Source: Desulfamplus sp.
GTDB taxonomy: Bacteria > Desulfobacterota > Desulfobacteria > Desulfobacterales > Desulfobacteraceae
Assembly (NCBI GenBank): GCA_015232555.1
Contig: JADFZJ010000014.1
Location: 1-64,000, forward strand
Reading direction: 5' to 3'
DNA length: 64,000 nt
Of this stretch, positions 60,341-64,000 are shown piece by piece. Position numbers and translations under genes: made by a program. The stretch's first letter is position 1. The number at the start of each line of letters is the position of its first letter. A model generated the notes under the pieces. The model was not told where the DNA came from. It saw only the letters and a program-made list of their open reading frames with translations, and ran no database searches.

Positions 60341-63139
60341 ATGATATTTTGGTTAAAAATGGCATTTAAGGAGCTTAAAAGAAACAGAGGATTTTCTCTC
60401 TTTTTTATATTAAACCTCTCAATTGGTCTTGTTGGATTTATTGCCCTTAATTCGTTTAACAACTCTCTTCAATCATATTTTAAAGATAATCTTAAAGAGA
60501 TATTAACTGCCGATATTGTCGTAACATCGCCCAGACAGCTTAATGAGACAGAGATAAAACTTATTGACTCAACTCTTGGCTCTGACAAACGAGAGTCAAG
60601 ACAGATATCATTTTTTTCTATGATTTCAAGTTCAGAATCTTCTGATTCAGGCTATAATTCTGGTTCAGGCAAATCTTTAAAATCTACTAATATGACTTCA
60701 AAACTTGCAAATATAATTGCAATTGATAAAGCTTTCCCTCTGTATGGCAGCATTATTTCTGAACATAGCGATTTTAAACAATCAGGTTCAAAAATATTTA
60801 ATTCAAACGCTTTAATTTCTAATGACGTATCAACCTCACCGAATTACCCATCTTCTTTATCCTTAAATCAAGGCAGAGCTAAGGCATGGATAAGCCGAGA
60901 TATCGCAATTGCAATGAATTTAACAGTCGGTTCAACTTTAAAGATAGGAGACAAAGAGTTTGTTGCGAGCGATATTGTAACTCCTCCTCCTGATGCCTCA
61001 GTATCGTCAATTGAGCTTGCACCTAAAATTTATATAGGACTTGAACAGGCACAAGAGACAGGGCTTCTTAAATTTGGCAGCCGCATAAGTTTTAAGCGGT
61101 TTTACAAGTTCGCTTCAGGCACTGACGTTAAGGCAAAGACAGTTTTATTGCGTAGTAAGATTCATGATCTTTTTAATGGCTCACCAATAATCAGCATCTA
61201 TGACAGTGAAGATGTAAACCAGAATCTGAATAGAATTTTTGGTTACTTTACAGGATATATGGGGCTTATAGGCGTTGTGGCTCTATTTTTAGCTGGCATT
61301 GGAACAGCCTATTTGTTCAGAGGATATTTAAATACAAAGATAAAAGAGATTGCAATTTTGATGAGTCTTGGAGCAAAAAGAGTTGATGCTTATATGCTCT
61401 TTATGTTGCAGGTTATATCTCTTGGTGCAGTATCTACAATATTTTCTGTGATGCTCTCTTTTTTTATTCTTCCGCTGTTTCCAGAGGTTCTGCAAGGTCT
61501 TATTCCTCCAAATTTTCGTGCAGCAGCAGATATTAAAAGCATATTTTCGGCATTTATTCCGGGTATATTTGGCAGCATAATATTTTGCTTACCCGTGTTT
61601 GTTAGAATTCACACGCTTAAACCTGTCATACTGCTTCAAGGAGGTTACAATCTTACTCCGATAACTTCATACGTTCCCAATATTTTGAGCTTTCTGCCTG
61701 CAATTTTAACCTTTTGGCTTCTTTCTGTAGGTCAGACAAAATCGTTTGAGCGGGGAACAATATTTTTTTTAGGTACGCTATCTGTCATGGCAGTTATGAC
61801 AGTAATCGGCTGGCTGATACTTATACTTTTGAAGAGATTATCATCAACAAAGCAGTTTATTCGTAAAATAGCATTTAGAAATTTATACAGAAACAAGACC
61901 GCATCTATCTCATGCTTTGTAACCATTGCAATGGGTGCATTTTTGATAAACATAATTCCTCAGATAAAAAACGGAATACAAGATGAGATAAGCCAGCCTA
62001 AAGGCATGAAGATTCCTGGATTTTTTCTTATAGATATTCAGCCTGAACAACTGACTCCGCTTACTCAATTTCTCGAATTAAAAGAATATGCTCTTACAAA
62101 TATCTCGCCAATTGTAAGAGGAAGAATTCTTAACGTAAATGGTGAGGGTTTTTATGAGCGTTTGGATGAGCTGGATAAAAGGTCAAAGGAAATTTTTGGC
62201 AGGGAGAAAAGAGATGACGGCTCATTTAGAGGGCGTTACAGACGAAGAGAGTTTAACTTTTCCTACCGAGAACAGCTTGATAAGTCAGAAAAGATTGTAA
62301 AAGGCAAGCCTTTGAATGATACGCATTGGAGCTTTGAAGATACCTCCTCATCTGTAGAAGTTCCAACTCAACCTGAAAAACTTACGAAAAACTCCAACCA
62401 ACCTTTGTCACCTGAATCTTCATATATCGAGATATCGCTTGAAGAGGGTTTTGCAGATAGATTTAGTATTACAATCGGCGATATTATGGAGTTTGACATT
62501 CAGGGAATGCAGCTAAAGGGCAGGGTGGTAAATTTAAGAAAGGTTAAATGGAACAGTTTTCAGCCGAACTTTTTTATCCTGTTTCAAAAAGGTGTTCTTG
62601 ATGATGCACCAAAAACATTTTTGGCATCAATTCCACAGATGATACCGGAAGAGAAACAGGCTCTTCAAAATGAGCTTGTCAAAAGTTTTCCAAATATATC
62701 TGTTCTTGATGTAAATCAGACTGTAAAGCAGATAATAAACATTACTGACCGCCTCACTTTTGCAATCAATTTTATGGCTTCCCTTGCAATACTTGCGGGT
62801 TTAGTTGTTCTCTTTTCTATTGCAAGACATGAGACTCACGGGCGTTCGTGGGAGATAAATCTTCTTAAAGTTTTAGGTGCTGGATTTGGCGATATCAGAA
62901 AGATAGTTCTGCTTGAGTTTGGATTTTTAGGATTTTTGGCAGGATTTTTTGCAACAATTGTAAGTTTAATTGTCTCATATATGATTGCATGGTTTTTCTT
63001 TGAAAGGCTCTGGTCATTTAGATGGGAGTACAGCCTATTCTGCCTGATTGCCATAACTTTAATTTGCGTTATAACTGCAATGCTCGCTACAGGTAAGGTA
63101 ATCAGGCAGAAGTCTGCTGCGTTGTTGTCAGAATCCTGA
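60341..63139 (+). CDS. FtsX-type ABC permease, YbbP-like
   Basis: A 932-residue protein with an N-terminal membrane segment (about 19-38), an exported domain (about 40-305), a membrane block (about 308-505), a second exported domain and a final FtsX block of three spans (about 800-930). The double-FtsX layout with LMSLGAKRVDAYMLFMLQV and LLKVLGAGFGDIRKIVLLEF is that of YbbP, longer than MacB-type permeases. It forms a transporter with the upstream ATPase. A Ser-rich low-complexity stretch sits at about residues 100-125 (SSESSDSGYNSGSGKS). Confidence 0.9.
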   Translation: MIFWLKMAFKELKRNRGFSLFFILNLSIGLVGFIALNSFNNSLQSYFKDNLKEILTADIVVTSPRQLNETEIKLIDSTLGSDKRESRQISFFSMISSSESSDSGYNSGSGKSLKSTNMTSKLANIIAIDKAFPLYGSIISEHSDFKQSGSKIFNSNALISNDVSTSPNYPSSLSLNQGRAKAWISRDIAIAMNLTVGSTLKIGDKEFVASDIVTPPPDASVSSIELAPKIYIGLEQAQETGLLKFGSRISFKRFYKFASGTDVKAKTVLLRSKIHDLFNGSPIISIYDSEDVNQNLNRIFGYFTGYMGLIGVVALFLAGIGTAYLFRGYLNTKIKEIAILMSLGAKRVDAYMLFMLQVISLGAVSTIFSVMLSFFILPLFPEVLQGLIPPNFRAAADIKSIFSAFIPGIFGSIIFCLPVFVRIHTLKPVILLQGGYNLTPITSYVPNILSFLPAILTFWLLSVGQTKSFERGTIFFLGTLSVMAVMTVIGWLILILLKRLSSTKQFIRKIAFRNLYRNKTASISCFVTIAMGAFLINIIPQIKNGIQDEISQPKGMKIPGFFLIDIQPEQLTPLTQFLELKEYALTNISPIVRGRILNVNGEGFYERLDELDKRSKEIFGREKRDDGSFRGRYRRREFNFSYREQLDKSEKIVKGKPLNDTHWSFEDTSSSVEVPTQPEKLTKNSNQPLSPESSYIEISLEEGFADRFSITIGDIMEFDIQGMQLKGRVVNLRKVKWNSFQPNFFILFQKGVLDDAPKTFLASIPQMIPEEKQALQNELVKSFPNISVLDVNQTVKQIINITDRLTFAINFMASLAILAGLVVLFSIARHETHGRSWEINLLKVLGAGFGDIRKIVLLEFGFLGFLAGFFATIVSLIVSYMIAWFFFERLWSFRWEYSLFCLIAITLICVITAMLATGKVIRQKSAALLSES

Positions 63140-63247
63140 CTCCGTGGCATAAAATCCAGCAATTCTAAATTTGAGAATTTATCCTATTTTAGGGATTCTG
63201 AGTTGTTCGAACATAAAGCTCATCAGGTGCTATATTGAATCTTTTAA

Positions 63248-64000
63248 TTAATGGTGGCAATCACAATTGGAGTGTTCCTTTCTACCTTTTATATGCGTTA
63301 TTTTTGCGATAAACGGTCTGAATACAAGGAGCAGCAGGATAAAACCCGCGAGAACTGAGATAATACCATGCTCTTCGTTCATATTTGACTGCACCCATCC
63401 TGTAATATCAAGGCCAAGCAGACCATAAAGCCAGTTGGTAACCATTCCCATAATCAACGAACATCCCATAATTGATGCAAGGTAGATAGCAGTTGTTTTT
63501 CTGCCCATCAGCTTTGAAACCACTGTAATGGTTGCCATGTTTGTGGCAGGACCTGCAAGCAGAAATACAAGTGCAGCACCAGGGGACAATCCTTTAAGGG
63601 CAAGAGCTGCAGCAATTGGTGTCGATGCTGTTGCACAAACATAAAGCGGCGTTGCCAGAGCAATCATCATTATCATTGAGAAGATGCCGTCACCAAGGTA
63701 CGATTCAATGAACTCAGGTGTAATGTAAACGGTTATGATGCCGGCAAGCATTATTCCGGCTAAAAGCCAGGGACCTATATCGCCAAGAAGTTCTCCGAAG
63801 GCAAAGCTCATTCCACGCCTGAATTTATCCTTGAATCCATTTTTTATTTTTGTTTTTACAAAGCCGGAACAGCAGCCATCTGAACACGATGAAATACTTT
63901 TATTTGCTGGTTCATATATTTTTATCTCCTGTTTGTGTGCCTGATTATCATCCAATATATTTACTGCAATACCGGCTACTGCTGCTGTAAGAAAGGCTGC
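63248..64000 (-). CDS. COG0701/DUF318-type permease, SO_0444-like metal efflux (partial, runs off right edge)
   Basis: The visible 250 or so residues are the C-terminal part of a membrane permease. The frame continues to the window edge with another hydrophobic stretch (AAFLTAAVAGIAVNIL), so the gene starts outside; the TTG at 63955 is probably not the start. The middle linker has a Cys cluster (SCSDGCCSG) and is followed by FGELLGDIGPWLLAGIMLAG and TASTPIAAALALKGLSPGAALVFLLAGPATN, the repeat motif of this family. The end is His/Cys-rich (HSNCDCHH). The family exports metals or metalloids; the exact ion is not readable. Confidence 0.82.
   Translation of the reverse strand, partial: AAFLTAAVAGIAVNILDDNQAHKQEIKIYEPANKSISSCSDGCCSGFVKTKIKNGFKDKFRRGMSFAFGELLGDIGPWLLAGIMLAGIITVYITPEFIESYLGDGIFSMIMMIALATPLYVCATASTPIAAALALKGLSPGAALVFLLAGPATNMATITVVSKLMGRKTTAIYLASIMGCSLIMGMVTNWLYGLLGLDITGWVQSNMNEEHGIISVLAGFILLLLVFRPFIAKITHIKGRKEHSNCDCHH

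Noticed and set aside
63248-63955. A complete permease starting at the TTG at 63955
   Set aside because: The frame stays open with a membrane-like segment up to the window edge, and the family has an N-terminal half not seen here.

Overview
The window is AT-rich, densely coded DNA from a Gram-negative, probably anaerobic bacterium. The gene set fits Desulfobacterota (deltaproteobacterial) lineages: a one-chain pyruvate:ferredoxin oxidoreductase, a rubrerythrin-like protein, NapH/NapG-type Fe-S membrane proteins, KdnA/KdnB for 8-amino-Kdo lipid A, type II secretion genes and one probable UGA-encoded selenocysteine. The taxonomy is an inference from gene content only.

Region 1 (1-18.4 kb) is a type III-A CRISPR-Cas locus, entirely on the minus strand. 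It reads cas6, cas10 (HD and GGDD intact), csm2, csm3, csm4, csm5, csx20, then three different CARF proteins: a CARF protein with an unassigned C-terminal domain (possibly RelE-like), a CARF-HEPN ribonuclease, and a CARF-adenosine deaminase fusion (Cad1). A small membrane protein, a CRISPR-associated primase-polymerase, cas2, a TPR protein and cas1 follow. The intact Cas10 palm should make cyclic oligoadenylates, the CARF proteins should respond to them, and Csx20 probably degrades them. No CRISPR array is visible. At the left edge a truncated, inverted piece of cas1 faces the intact gene.

Region 2 (18.7-29.7 kb) looks like a split nucleoside ABC transporter operon. The BMP-family binding protein (28.5-29.7 kb) is separated from its ATPase and permease (18.7-21.4 kb) by a defence island: hsdM, a HepT-type HEPN gene, an unusual MntA-HsdS fusion, an Rpn nuclease gene with a probable gene inside it, and decayed AAA-ATPase and hsdR genes. 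The usual second permease is absent; the CRISPR operon starts where it would be expected.

Region 3 (30-51.8 kb) is mostly housekeeping: an Fe-S membrane protein with a Tat-exported aldo/keto reductase, rpe, rsmB, nifJ, an outer-membrane efflux lipoprotein, a rubrerythrin-like protein, asnS, kdnB-kdnA, thiamine pyrophosphokinase, larB, and an S-adenosylmethionine-cycle group (ahcY, metK, PfkB-family kinase). Several of these enzymes carry extra low-complexity segments.

Region 4 (51.9-64 kb) has a DUF1573 lipid-free exported protein read through an in-frame TGA at a conserved Cys position (probable selenoprotein), type II secretion genes gspG-gspE-gspF-gspH, a secreted C10-family cysteine peptidase, an ABC exporter pair and, cut by the right edge, a COG0701-type permease. 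Four copies of a 28-30 bp palindrome, two copies of a 93-bp triple-hairpin element and three copies of a roughly 50-bp element are dispersed through the window.
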